A stretch of DNA of 64,000 bases from the NCBI RefSeq assembly GCF_011305995.1, contig NZ_CP049910.1, positions 4,278,001 through 4,342,000 on the forward strand. Direction: 5' to 3'. A model generated the notes under the pieces. That model was not told where the DNA came from. It searched no databases and saw nothing but the letters and a program-made list of their open reading frames with translations. The stretch is from Diaphorobacter sp. HDW4A. GTDB taxonomy: Bacteria > Pseudomonadota > Gammaproteobacteria > Burkholderiales > Burkholderiaceae_C. Numbering within the stretch: position 1 is the first letter of the stretch; every line of letters begins with the position of its first letter. Both the position numbers and the translations under genes were made by a program. Below, one piece after another: positions 34,553 through 43,680 of the stretch.

Positions 34553-35782
34553 TCACCGACTCGTCTTCATCCCCTGCGCCGCCGCCCAGGCGCTGATGTC
34601 ATCACGCCGGATGGCAGCCGCCATGAGCTGCGGGAATGCGTCCGGCGTGCAGGCAAATGAAGGCACGCCGAGCGCGGCGAGCTTGCTCGCGAGTTGGGCG
34701 TCGTAGGCGGGGGCGCCTTCGTCGCTCAACGCGAGCAGCGTGATGAACTGCACGCCCGACTCCACCAACTCGTGCGCGCGGCGCAGCAGACCGGCCTCGA
34801 CGCCGCCCTCGTACAGGTCGGAGATCAGCACCAGAATTGTGTTGCGCGGCTCGCGGATGAGGCTCTGGCAGTAGCCGACGGCGCCGTTGATGTCGGTGCC
34901 GCCGCCAAGCTGCACACCGAACAGCACGTCGACCGGATCGTCGAGCTTCTCGGTCATGTCGACCACGGCGGTGTCGAACACCACCATCTTGGTGTCGACG
35001 GCAGGCAGGCTCGCCATCACCGCGCCGAAGATGCTCGAGTAGACGACAGAGTTCGCCATCGAGCCGCTCTGGTCGATGCACAGCACCACCTCGCGCTGCG
35101 GCTTGCGGGCCTTGCGTCCGTAGCCGATCAGCGTTTCGGGCACGATGGTGCGGTACTCGGGCTGCCAGTGGCGCAAATTGGCGCGGATGGTGCGGTGCCA
35201 GTCGATCTCGGCATGCTTGGGCCGGCGGTTGCGCTGGCTGCGGTCGAGCGCGCCGCTGATCGCGCCGCGCATCGGCTCTTCAAGCTTGCGCATGAGTTCA
35301 TCCACCACCTTCTGCACCACGGCGCGCGCGGTGGCCTTGGTGCTCTGCGGAATCACGCTGGAAAGCGAGATCAGATCAGCCACCAGATGCACGTCGGCCT
35401 GTACGCTTTCGAGCATCTCGGGCTGCAGCATGAGCTGGCGCAGGTTGAGCCGCTCCATCGCGTCGCGCTGCATGACCTGCACGACCGAGCTTGGGAAATA
35501 GCGGCGGATGTCGCCCAGCCAGCGCGAGACGTTGGGCGACGAGTTGCCGAGGCCGCCGCGGCGCGGACCATCGTCGCGCTTTTGCTGTTCGTAGAGCGCT
35601 GCCAATGCCTGATCGATCTCGCCGATGCCGCCCGACAGCGCGCCGCAGCTCGCGTCCGCAGGCTCGCCGAGCACCAGTCGCCAGCGCTGCAGGCGGTCGG
35701 TGGGCGGCAGGTCTTCAAGCGCGGTGGTGGGCGTTGCCGCAGCGGCGGCGTTCTGGTTCGGATTGTTCTTGGTACGTGCCAT
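34553..35782 (-). CDS. VWA domain-containing protein (CoxE/MoxR-partner type)
   Basis: 409 aa. An N-terminal helical region (about 1-225) with an Ala/Thr/Pro-rich start is followed by a C-terminal von Willebrand A domain with a complete metal-ion-dependent adhesion site: D237-x-S-x-S (D-Q-S-G-S), T296 in G-G-G-T-D-I, and D322 in I-S-D-L-Y-E-G-G. VWA proteins of this type are the usual partners of MoxR AAA+ ATPases, one of which is encoded 7 kb upstream in the same operon. Starts 14 bp after DUF5682. An open frame continues upstream to 36049, antisense-like within DUF5682, and is rejected. Confidence 0.88.
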   Translation of the reverse strand: MARTKNNPNQNAAAAATPTTALEDLPPTDRLQRWRLVLGEPADASCGALSGGIGEIDQALAALYEQQKRDDGPRRGGLGNSSPNVSRWLGDIRRYFPSSVVQVMQRDAMERLNLRQLMLQPEMLESVQADVHLVADLISLSSVIPQSTKATARAVVQKVVDELMRKLEEPMRGAISGALDRSQRNRRPKHAEIDWHRTIRANLRHWQPEYRTIVPETLIGYGRKARKPQREVVLCIDQSGSMANSVVYSSIFGAVMASLPAVDTKMVVFDTAVVDMTEKLDDPVDVLFGVQLGGGTDINGAVGYCQSLIREPRNTILVLISDLYEGGVEAGLLRRAHELVESGVQFITLLALSDEGAPAYDAQLASKLAALGVPSFACTPDAFPQLMAAAIRRDDISAWAAAQGMKTSR

Positions 35783-35796
35783 GTTTGTGTCTTCCC

Positions 35797-38244
35797 TCAG
35801 GCCTTCTCGTGACTTGGAGCCAGGCCCCAGAGCGTGCGCAGCGCGGGCAGCACCAGTGCGGCGCGTTCCACATCGAGATCGTCCGCCATTGCGGCCACGC
35901 CGGATTGCGCCGTCTGCGTGCCCTGCTTGGGCCCACGCACCGCGCGCGAGCCGAGCTGCTGGCGTTCCGCGCGGCTGAATTCCGCAAAGCTGCGGCGCAC
36001 CAGCGGAAGCACCTGGATGAACTGCGCCTCGCCCAATTGTGCAAGCCACGCATCGACCGCGCCCCAGATCGCATCGTCATGCAGCAGCACCAGCGCCTGG
36101 CCGTTGAGAAAGCCATCTAGCCACGCGGCCGCATCGACCGGCGCGACGCCGAGCGACAGGTTGTGCGCGAACTGCAGGCCGATCTTTTCCTCGTCCCAAA
36201 GCTTCGCGTCGAGCAGCAGCCGCGTCGCCATGCCGCGCAGCAGCGCCGCGCAGGTGTCTGCCTCGGCCATCACCACCAGCGCGCGGTGCCAGGCGTTGGT
36301 GGTCTCCTCGGCATCGCGCAGGCGGATCGCCTCATCGGCCAGCAGCGCGATGGTCTTCACGCCGCGCGCGGCATCCTCGTCGAGCGACAGGCAGGCGTTC
36401 GGCAGACCGATGGCCGCGCGCAGCACGAGCTGATCGATCACGCCCGCGAGCAGCTTGCTGTCTGTCTGGCGCACGCTGCCGTAGCGGTAGACATTGGCGA
36501 GCGCGGGCAAGGCGCGCAGCAGTTGCTGCACATCGCCGGTGATCGCCGCGCGCGCCGAAACCTCGTTCATCAGCCGCTCGACCAACTGCGGCAGTTGCGC
36601 GAGCAGCGCATCGTCGATGGCTTCGGCGATCTCGGGCAGCGCGGTTTGCGGCGTGAGCGTCTGCAGCACGCGCTTGGCGGTGGCGGTCTCCACGGTCGAT
36701 CCGAAACGGCTCGCCTCGATGAGCTTGACCACCAGTTCGGGCTGCCATTGCAGATCCCAGCTCTCGCGGAAGGTGCCGCGATTGCGCTGCTGGTCCGACG
36801 CACGGCGCCCCCAGTGGATGCCCAGCAGCCGCAAGCGGTGCAGCAGGTGGCTGCGCGCCAGATCGGTGTCCTTGCGCAGGTCGAGCGCGACGATCTTCGA
36901 GCCCGCCTCGGGCTTGAGACGCAGCGTCTTCTGCTGCTGCTCCAGATCGCGCTGCAGCGGCACCAGCGGCACATCGGCAGGCACGCTCCCGAGCACATCG
37001 CCCACCACCAGCGCATCGTGGATCAGCTTGAGCGGCGCGGATTCGCCCATGCAGACCACCGTGCGCACGGCCTCGTGCAGCTCGGGCAGGCCGGGCTCGG
37101 TCTGGCCGCGCAGCGCCGCAAGACCTTCGGCCAGGCGCGTGGCCTCGATGATGTGCGCGCTCGAACAATCGAGGTCATGGCCACGCAGCAACTGCGCCAC
37201 GCGCGAGAGCCAGCCCGCTGCGCGGCTCGGCTGGATGAAGCGCGGCGATGGTTCGTGAGCGGCGGTGTTGTTGTCCGCTGCCGCATCGGTGCGCCACAGG
37301 TGCGCATACCAGCCCGGCGCATCCACGCCCGCGCCATAGCCACTGCCGCTCGCGAGGTTGCGATGCGTCCACGGCGCCCAGGTCGCCTGCACTTTGATTT
37401 TCGGGAGGCCCTTGAGCGTCGCGGCATCGGCCTTGGCCGTCACCTTCGTCGTCGATATCGCCGTCAGCGCGGGCACGTGCCACGCACCGCAGATCACTGC
37501 AATGCGCTGATGCCCGGCCTTCTGCGCCTCGCGCATGGTCTGGCGCATCGTGGCCTCGCGGCGCTCCTCGCGCAGCGCATAGGCCTCGCCGCGCAAGCTG
37601 TTGGGCAGCTCTTCGCGCAGTGCGGTCATCGCCTCGGCCACCGCATCGAACACCGCGCTGTCGCCCCCGCGCTCCTCGACCAGCCGATTCCACCAGGTCT
37701 CGCCATCGGCATAACCTGCGGCCTCGGCGAGCGCATCGAGCGGATCGCGTGCAAAGCGCTGGTCGGGGTGCGGCTGTTCGATCTCGATCTCGGCATCGAT
37801 CACAACGGTCTCGTCATCCGCCGTTTCAGCGTCCTCATCGTCGCTCGATTCAGGCTCGCTCTCCGCCTGCTTCGCCAGTTCCTCGGCCTTGAGCTTGCGC
37901 GCCTCTTCGGCCTCCTTGTCGAGCGCCATTTCCGTGGCCTGCGGCAGGTCCATGAAGCGCACCGGCACGCCCTGCTTCACGGCCCATTGCAGGGCCACCC
38001 ATTCGGGCGAAAACTCGGCCAACGGAAAGAACGACGCACGGCTCGGCTCGTCCTGACCATAGACCAGCATGGCAACCGGCGGGCGCAGATCCTCGCTTGC
38101 GACGGCGGGCAACAGCGCCTCGCATTCGGCCGGGCCTTCGATCAGCACGGCGTCGGGCTGCAGCGCTTCAAGCGCCTTGAGCAGGCTGCGTGCGCTGCCC
38201 GGCCCGTGGTGGCGAACGCCAAAGAAGTGCAATGCTGAATCCAT
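35797..38244 (-). CDS. DUF5682 family protein
   Basis: 815-aa cytosolic protein. The N-terminus G-V-R-H-H-G-P-G-S-A-R-S and I-E-G-P-A-E-C place it in the DUF5682 family, whose fold is thought to resemble the TraB/ChaN-EreA hydrolase group; conserved His appear again in I-C-G-A-W-H-V-P-A-L. An acidic linker (about 128-150, rich in E and D) interrupts the N-terminal domain. The C-terminal half is helical. Function unknown, but the family repeatedly occurs with MoxR, VWA, SWIM and DUF5691 genes, as here. It lies 49 bp after the TPR gene. Confidence 0.82.
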   Translation of the reverse strand: MDSALHFFGVRHHGPGSARSLLKALEALQPDAVLIEGPAECEALLPAVASEDLRPPVAMLVYGQDEPSRASFFPLAEFSPEWVALQWAVKQGVPVRFMDLPQATEMALDKEAEEARKLKAEELAKQAESEPESSDDEDAETADDETVVIDAEIEIEQPHPDQRFARDPLDALAEAAGYADGETWWNRLVEERGGDSAVFDAVAEAMTALREELPNSLRGEAYALREERREATMRQTMREAQKAGHQRIAVICGAWHVPALTAISTTKVTAKADAATLKGLPKIKVQATWAPWTHRNLASGSGYGAGVDAPGWYAHLWRTDAAADNNTAAHEPSPRFIQPSRAAGWLSRVAQLLRGHDLDCSSAHIIEATRLAEGLAALRGQTEPGLPELHEAVRTVVCMGESAPLKLIHDALVVGDVLGSVPADVPLVPLQRDLEQQQKTLRLKPEAGSKIVALDLRKDTDLARSHLLHRLRLLGIHWGRRASDQQRNRGTFRESWDLQWQPELVVKLIEASRFGSTVETATAKRVLQTLTPQTALPEIAEAIDDALLAQLPQLVERLMNEVSARAAITGDVQQLLRALPALANVYRYGSVRQTDSKLLAGVIDQLVLRAAIGLPNACLSLDEDAARGVKTIALLADEAIRLRDAEETTNAWHRALVVMAEADTCAALLRGMATRLLLDAKLWDEEKIGLQFAHNLSLGVAPVDAAAWLDGFLNGQALVLLHDDAIWGAVDAWLAQLGEAQFIQVLPLVRRSFAEFSRAERQQLGSRAVRGPKQGTQTAQSGVAAMADDLDVERAALVLPALRTLWGLAPSHEKA

Positions 38245-38293
38245 GTTTCCCGTTCTTCTTCAATACATCAAATGGCGGATTGAACGCGACGAC

Positions 38294-40615
38294 TCAGAGT
38301 CCGTAACGCTCTTCCATCGCCTCATGCCGCTCGGTCGGTTCGCCCGCGTCGCGTGCGAGTTCGGTCCAGCACAGCACCATGCCCTTGGTGATCGCCGCGA
38401 GTTTCGCGGAGATCACGCGCGGCGGCACATCGGCCGGTGCCGTCACCGCGAGATAGATGCCTGGCAGGCCGGCATCTTCATCATCCTCGTCATCTTCATC
38501 CGACTCGTCTTGCGTTTCGGAATCCACCACGCGGTAGCCATCGCTGCTGTACTGCCAAGTGCTCCATCCCTCGGCTTCGAGCGCATCGCGGATCACGCGG
38601 ATCTGCTCCTCGCCCGGATGCACGCCATCCACCATGTAGCTCGGGCCGTGGCCGCCCTTTTCCAGCACATGCAGCGGTTCGCCATAAATGCGGACGTAGT
38701 GCTCCTGCTCGTCCTCGTTTTCCGGCGGTTGCTCGGCGAGGCTGGGCACAAACACCACCCAGTCATTCATGCCCTGATCCATGCCGCGCTGTGCGGGCTG
38801 CACGATGCGCGCCGTGGCGGGGCCTGTGCGGCGCGCCATCACGTCGCGCGTGCGGCCACTCTCGTCATGGCGCAGATAGATCAGGCCCCAGTCCTCTTCG
38901 AGCGGAGCATCCTCGGAATCGACGGCGTCGAGTTCCATCTCCAGCGCCATGGCCTGCTTGCGTACCTCGGCCCATTGCTGCGCGGCGGTCGCGGCGATCA
39001 GCAGGTCCCAGCGCTGACGTGCTTCGGGCTGCTCTTCGCTGTCCAGCACAACGCGGCGCTGCTCGACGGCCGTGTCGAAATCCTTGAGTTCCATCGCCGC
39101 ATCGGCCCACATCCCCCGCGTGGCAACGGCGGCGGGATCGTGTGCGAGCACCTGCTCAATGAGTGGCCCAATCTGCGCAAAACGCGATTCGCGAAACGCC
39201 ACGCGTGCGCGGTACCAGGCTGCCTGCGCGGGTAGCGTGGCCTCGATGCGCACGGCCTGTTCCTCTACCGCCGCATGATCCTCGGCCTTGAAGCACACCC
39301 CGAACCAGCGGTTCTGCAAGGCAATCGAATCCGGCGCGGCATCCACCATGGCGCGCAGACGGGCGCGCGCCAGATCGTGGCAGCCGAAGTTGGAGAGCGC
39401 TGTGGCCAGCGTCATCGCCACGTCTTCGTCCTGCGGCATCGCGCGGTGCGCCTGCTCCAGCCACTGGATCACGGCCTCGTTGTCGAGCCCGCTTGCCGCA
39501 TCAGAGCCCAGCCATTCGAGCAGCTCTTCGGGCGGGCATGGCGCGGCAATGTCGCTCGCCTGCGCCACTGCATCACTCGCCTTGTCGAGCTTGGCGGCGG
39601 CGCCAAGATCCAGACGCAGCATCGGCAGATGTTCGCGCACACGGGCCACCGCGTTTTCCGCGAGCCAAGGCACGCGGCGCGCGAGCGACAGATCGACCTG
39701 CGCGAGCGCCATGTCAACCAGCACGCGGTGATTGCCCACGGTGTGCAGGTGCTCGATGGTGCTCCAGATCGAGTGACCGAGTGAGGGCGTGTTGAAGTCC
39801 GGCTGCACGCGCGCAATCGCGAGCGCGGCGCGGCACCACATCAGATAGTCCTCCAGCTCGATGTCGTCGAAGCCGGGCAGCAGCTCGATGGCGGCAGCCG
39901 CATCGCCCGCCATCGCCGTTGCGCGGGTGCGCAGGAACAAACGCGTTGCCTGCTCGCGGCGGTCGTCGTCATCCGAGTCCTCCTCGGATTCTTCGAGCAG
40001 CTTGAGCGCGGTCTGCGGCTCGCCGAGCGCCAACCACTGATCGACCTCGGTGCTCACGAACAGCGTGGTCACTTCCTCGCCCGCACGGCGCTGCTCGTCA
40101 CGCTGCTGCTTCAGATAGAGCACGGCCTCGCGCGGCTGGCCCTGATCGTGCAGCGCGTTCGCGCGCTCAATGCTGATGCAGCCGAAGCATGACCAGCTCG
40201 GGTCGATGCGCGCCAGCGTCTCATCGCAGGCCGCGAGACGTTCCTCGGACCAGCCGGGGCCGTCAACATTCGCATAGGTCGCTACCAGATCCTGCGTGAT
40301 GCACACGCTCTGCGGGCAGGCGTGGGTGCGTTCCTGGTGCGCGCTTTCATACGATGCGACCACCTCGCCGAGCTGCGTCTCGCCATGGTGGCGCGCGATG
40401 CGCGAGGCGTTGAGCCAGTGCTTGAAATAGATGTCGAGCCACGGAATTTCAAAGCTGCGCGCGGCCGCCAGTGCCTCGGGCACCAGCGCCTCGACGAGCG
40501 CATGGTTGCCGCGATACTGCTGATACGGCACGTCGTGGATCAGATAGGCAAGGCGCTGCTGGCCCTGCTCCTCCAGCTGTTCGGCGAGATCGTTGACCCA
40601 GGCAAAACTGTCCAT
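38294..40615 (-). CDS. large tetratricopeptide-repeat protein
   Basis: 773 aa, no signal peptide. Much of the chain is helical repeats; the clearest TPR-like units lie between about residues 420 and 570 (A-L-S-N-F-G-C-H-D-L-A-R-A-R-L, then W-Y-R-A-R-V-A-F). Two strongly acidic runs occur (E-E-S-E-E-D-S-D-D-D-D at about 225; D-E-S-D-E-D-D-E-D-D-E-D at about 730). A C-terminal domain (about 600-773) has no recognised family. AGGAG is upstream of the chosen ATG. It sits directly after an HSP90-like gene, and TPR proteins are classic HSP90 partners. Confidence 0.75.
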   Translation of the reverse strand: MDSFAWVNDLAEQLEEQGQQRLAYLIHDVPYQQYRGNHALVEALVPEALAAARSFEIPWLDIYFKHWLNASRIARHHGETQLGEVVASYESAHQERTHACPQSVCITQDLVATYANVDGPGWSEERLAACDETLARIDPSWSCFGCISIERANALHDQGQPREAVLYLKQQRDEQRRAGEEVTTLFVSTEVDQWLALGEPQTALKLLEESEEDSDDDDRREQATRLFLRTRATAMAGDAAAAIELLPGFDDIELEDYLMWCRAALAIARVQPDFNTPSLGHSIWSTIEHLHTVGNHRVLVDMALAQVDLSLARRVPWLAENAVARVREHLPMLRLDLGAAAKLDKASDAVAQASDIAAPCPPEELLEWLGSDAASGLDNEAVIQWLEQAHRAMPQDEDVAMTLATALSNFGCHDLARARLRAMVDAAPDSIALQNRWFGVCFKAEDHAAVEEQAVRIEATLPAQAAWYRARVAFRESRFAQIGPLIEQVLAHDPAAVATRGMWADAAMELKDFDTAVEQRRVVLDSEEQPEARQRWDLLIAATAAQQWAEVRKQAMALEMELDAVDSEDAPLEEDWGLIYLRHDESGRTRDVMARRTGPATARIVQPAQRGMDQGMNDWVVFVPSLAEQPPENEDEQEHYVRIYGEPLHVLEKGGHGPSYMVDGVHPGEEQIRVIRDALEAEGWSTWQYSSDGYRVVDSETQDESDEDDEDDEDAGLPGIYLAVTAPADVPPRVISAKLAAITKGMVLCWTELARDAGEPTERHEAMEERYGL

Positions 40616-40668
40616 GTGGCTTGCTCCTGAAGGTGGCTTCTGGTTGGTTTGTCGCTGGTTTGCGAGGT

Positions 40669-42546
40669 TCAGTTCTGCGCGGTCGGCGCGCACAGCGCCG
40701 CCACCGCACCGTTGAAATCATTGAGCAGATCGACGAGCGGCGGCTGGCCTTCAAGTTCTTCGCCGCCGGGTGCCATGATGACCTTGAAGCTGCGCAGCAA
40801 CGCCACCGCATGCGCGGGCAAGACACGGCCCTCGCGATGGCTTTGCAGCAGTGCCTGAATGGCGGGGTTGTCGAGGTTGATGTAGAGCCGTGCGGCCACG
40901 CTCGCGTCGATGCGCTTGGTGAACGCGCGCGCCAGACTCAGCGCCGCGCCCGCCATGCGCTTGCTCGCGTCATCGGCCTCCAGCCGCGCCTTGAGCTGGG
41001 CCTCGCGGTCAGGCACGGCGATCAGCGGCAGTTCGGGCGAGACGAAGCGTGCGGGCACCACCAGCTCGCCCCAAGCCAGCTGCGTGCGCAGCCAGGCGAT
41101 CTCGCTCTTGGGCAGATCCGCCGCGCGGAACATGCGCGCATTGCCGGTGGCCGTGCCGATCTCCACCAGCAGCACGCCACGGTCGCGCACGTATTCGCGC
41201 AGAAAACCCGCCACCGCGTAGCGATCACCACGTGCGACCGGCACCTGCAGCGCGCGGAACAGCACGTCTTCGAAACCGCCGCTCTGCCCCAGGCTCAGGT
41301 GAATGCGCCCATCGCGGATCAGGCTGCGCACCGGCAGATCGCCCTGACTCGTGGAGATGCGCACGGCGTCCTGCAGCATCGCGAACAGCTCGTCCTCGCA
41401 GAGTGCCGCGCCGAGCAACGCCTCGTTGTGGCGCGTGAGCAGTCGGCTCCACGCGGGCGCCTGTTCCTGCGCAAGGCTCGCAAGCCCCTTGATCAACGCG
41501 CTCTTGAGATGCGCGCGCACCGCCGTGTAGGCGTCGTCGCGCTGCAAATCCTCGCGGCTTGCGGTGGGCGTGAGCGCGTTCGATTCGATCACGCCGCCGA
41601 TGAAGCCCGCCCACACGGGAATCAGGTCGCGCGCCTCGTCGTCGAGCAGCATGCCGCGCACGTAGACGCTCAGATGGCGGTTGTCGCTGGTGCCGTAGGT
41701 CGCACCGTCCTGCACCCACAGCAGGCCGCGCGCATCGCTGTCGCCCTCGGGCTCGATGGCGATCACGCAGATCGGCTCGAAGTGGCGCTCCATGCGCGTC
41801 GCAAACGCCATGCGCTGGCGCTGCAGCACGGCGGGGTGAACGACCACGCCGTCGTGCGTGGCGCGCCACGGCGGCGGCTCGGCGTTCACGCATTCATCGT
41901 CAAACCACAACGGCTCGCGCAGCAGCGCGCAGTAGCGCCCCAGCACCTTCTTAAGCACGCCGGCCGAGCACAGATGGTTGAAGTCGTTGCGCATCGCCAG
42001 ATGGATCTCGGTGCCAACCGGCCGCGCGTCAATCGGTTGCACGGCATAGCGCCGCCCGTCCGTCGAGAGATACCGCCAGCCTTCGCCGGTCGACTGGTAC
42101 GAGGTGGTGTTCACCAGCACCTGCTCGGCCACGACGAAGGCCGAGAGAAAGCCAAGGCCGAACAGCCCGATCAGCTCCTCGCTGCCTTCCTTGCCTGTCG
42201 CGCGCAACTGGCGCGTGTAGCCGTTGCCCAGCGTCGCGAGAAAGCGGTGCAGTTCCTGCTCGGTCAGGCCCGATCCGTTGTCGCGGATGATGAGGGTCTG
42301 CGCGGCATCGTCGGCGATCACATCGATGCGGCCCGGCTCGGTGAAGCCCGGGTCCTCGAGCCTGCGGCGCGAGATCGAATCGTGCGCGTTCTGGATCAGC
42401 TCGCGGATCGCGACGACCGGCGTCGAGTACAGGTGCTTGGCGAGCACGTCGAACAGGCCGTCCAGATGCACCTGCGTAGTCTGCAAGGCCGGGGCCGATG
42501 GTGGTGTCGCGTCGTCGCCGGGATCGCGGCTGCTGTGGTCGTTCAT
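40669..42546 (-). CDS. HSP90-family ATPase (HtpG-like paralogue)
   Basis: 625 aa, the size of HtpG. The GHKL ATP site is complete: E-L-I-Q-N-A-H-D-S (catalytic Glu and Mg-binding Asn), D-N-G-S-G-L-T, and L-F-G-L-G-F-L-S-A-F for the lid. Middle-domain (about 230-480) and C-terminal regions are present but diverge strongly from canonical HtpG, and no MEEVD-like tail exists (the end is A-P-T-A-Q-N). Genomes usually carry the standard htpG elsewhere. This copy, embedded in a MoxR/VWA operon, is probably specialised for that system (inference). Confidence 0.88.
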   Translation of the reverse strand: MNDHSSRDPGDDATPPSAPALQTTQVHLDGLFDVLAKHLYSTPVVAIRELIQNAHDSISRRRLEDPGFTEPGRIDVIADDAAQTLIIRDNGSGLTEQELHRFLATLGNGYTRQLRATGKEGSEELIGLFGLGFLSAFVVAEQVLVNTTSYQSTGEGWRYLSTDGRRYAVQPIDARPVGTEIHLAMRNDFNHLCSAGVLKKVLGRYCALLREPLWFDDECVNAEPPPWRATHDGVVVHPAVLQRQRMAFATRMERHFEPICVIAIEPEGDSDARGLLWVQDGATYGTSDNRHLSVYVRGMLLDDEARDLIPVWAGFIGGVIESNALTPTASREDLQRDDAYTAVRAHLKSALIKGLASLAQEQAPAWSRLLTRHNEALLGAALCEDELFAMLQDAVRISTSQGDLPVRSLIRDGRIHLSLGQSGGFEDVLFRALQVPVARGDRYAVAGFLREYVRDRGVLLVEIGTATGNARMFRAADLPKSEIAWLRTQLAWGELVVPARFVSPELPLIAVPDREAQLKARLEADDASKRMAGAALSLARAFTKRIDASVAARLYINLDNPAIQALLQSHREGRVLPAHAVALLRSFKVIMAPGGEELEGQPPLVDLLNDFNGAVAALCAPTAQN

Positions 42547-42560
42547 GCGGCTCTCACGTG

Positions 42561-43643
42561 TCAGATTTGCTCTCGGCAGGCGCGATAGAGGTCTTTCCAG
42601 TCCGTGCGCTCTTTCACCACGGTTTCAAGGTATTCCTTCCACACCACCGTGTCCTGCACCGGGTCCTTGATGACCGCGCCGAGCAGACTCGATGCCACGT
42701 CCGCCGCGCGCAGCACGCCGTCGCCGAAGTGCCCGGCCAGCGCCATGCCGCTGTTGATCACCGAGATCGCCTCGGCCGTGGACAGCGTGGACGTGGGCGA
42801 CTTGATGCGCACGCTCTTGCCGTCTTCGGTCTGGCCACTGCGCAGTTCGCGGAAGATCTGCACCACGCGCTTGATTTCCTCGAGCGCCGGTGGCTCGGCC
42901 GGCAGCGCCAGCGCACGGCCCATTTCGCCGACGCGCTTCATCACGATCTGCACCTCATCGGCCTCGCTCGACGGCACCGGCAGCACCACCGTGTTGAAGC
43001 GACGCTTGAGCGCGCTGGACAGCTCGTTCACGCCCTTGTCGCGGTTGTTGGCCGTGGCGATCACCGAGAAGCCCTGCACCGCCTGCACTTCGCTTTCAAG
43101 TTCGGGCACGGGCAGCGTCTTTTCGGAGAGCACGGTGATCAGCGTGTCCTGCACATCGGCGGGAATGCGGGTGAGTTCTTCGATACGCGCGATCTTGCCG
43201 CGCTTCATCGCGTTGACCATCGGGCTCGGAATCAGCGCCTTTTCCGAAGGGCCGTGCGCAAGCAACTGGGCGTAGTTCCAGCCATAACGCAGTTGCTCTT
43301 CGCTCGTGCCCGCCGTGCCCTGCACGAGCAGCGTGGAATCACCGCTCACGGCGGCGGCCAGATGCTCCGACACCCACGATTTCGCGGTACCCGGCACGCC
43401 GTAGAGCAGAAGCGCGCGGTCGGTCGCGAGCGTGGTCACCGCGATCTCCATGAGGCGCGCATTGCCGATGTACTTGGGCGAAATCTCCACCCCGTTCTTG
43501 AGCGTGCAGCCCATCAGGTACTGCAGCACCGCCCAGGGCGAGAGCTTCCAGTTGGGTGGACGCGCACGGTCATCGACCTGCGACAGCGCGTCCAGCTCGT
43601 GCGCGAATTGTTGCTCTGCATGTTGGCGAAGAACCTGGCTCAT
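42561..43643 (-). CDS. MoxR-family AAA+ ATPase
   Basis: 360 aa. Walker A G-V-P-G-T-A-K-S (82-89); a Walker B segment I-A-R-I-E-E-L (151-157) in which the usual DE is I-E-E; sensor 1 in V-I-A-T-A-N-N-R; and an arginine finger candidate in L-K-R-R-F. The C-terminal lid follows. MoxR ATPases remodel proteins together with VWA partners. The operon places it 37 bp after DUF5691 and 14 bp before the HSP90-like gene. An N-terminal extension to 43706 is rejected; this ATG gives a normal N-terminus. Confidence 0.92.
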   Translation of the reverse strand: MSQVLRQHAEQQFAHELDALSQVDDRARPPNWKLSPWAVLQYLMGCTLKNGVEISPKYIGNARLMEIAVTTLATDRALLLYGVPGTAKSWVSEHLAAAVSGDSTLLVQGTAGTSEEQLRYGWNYAQLLAHGPSEKALIPSPMVNAMKRGKIARIEELTRIPADVQDTLITVLSEKTLPVPELESEVQAVQGFSVIATANNRDKGVNELSSALKRRFNTVVLPVPSSEADEVQIVMKRVGEMGRALALPAEPPALEEIKRVVQIFRELRSGQTEDGKSVRIKSPTSTLSTAEAISVINSGMALAGHFGDGVLRAADVASSLLGAVIKDPVQDTVVWKEYLETVVKERTDWKDLYRACREQI

Positions 43644-43680
43644 GGTGTGAAGCTCTCTGTTGGCAAGAAGGAGGAAAAAA

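Noticed and set aside
36163..38238. 691-codon plus-strand frame opposite DUF5682
   Set aside because: Arg/Gln/His-rich antisense product; the minus-strand gene has family motifs and operon spacing.
40621..42588. 655-codon plus-strand frame opposite the HSP90-like gene
   Set aside because: Antisense shadow; the HSP90 ATP-site motifs are on the minus strand.
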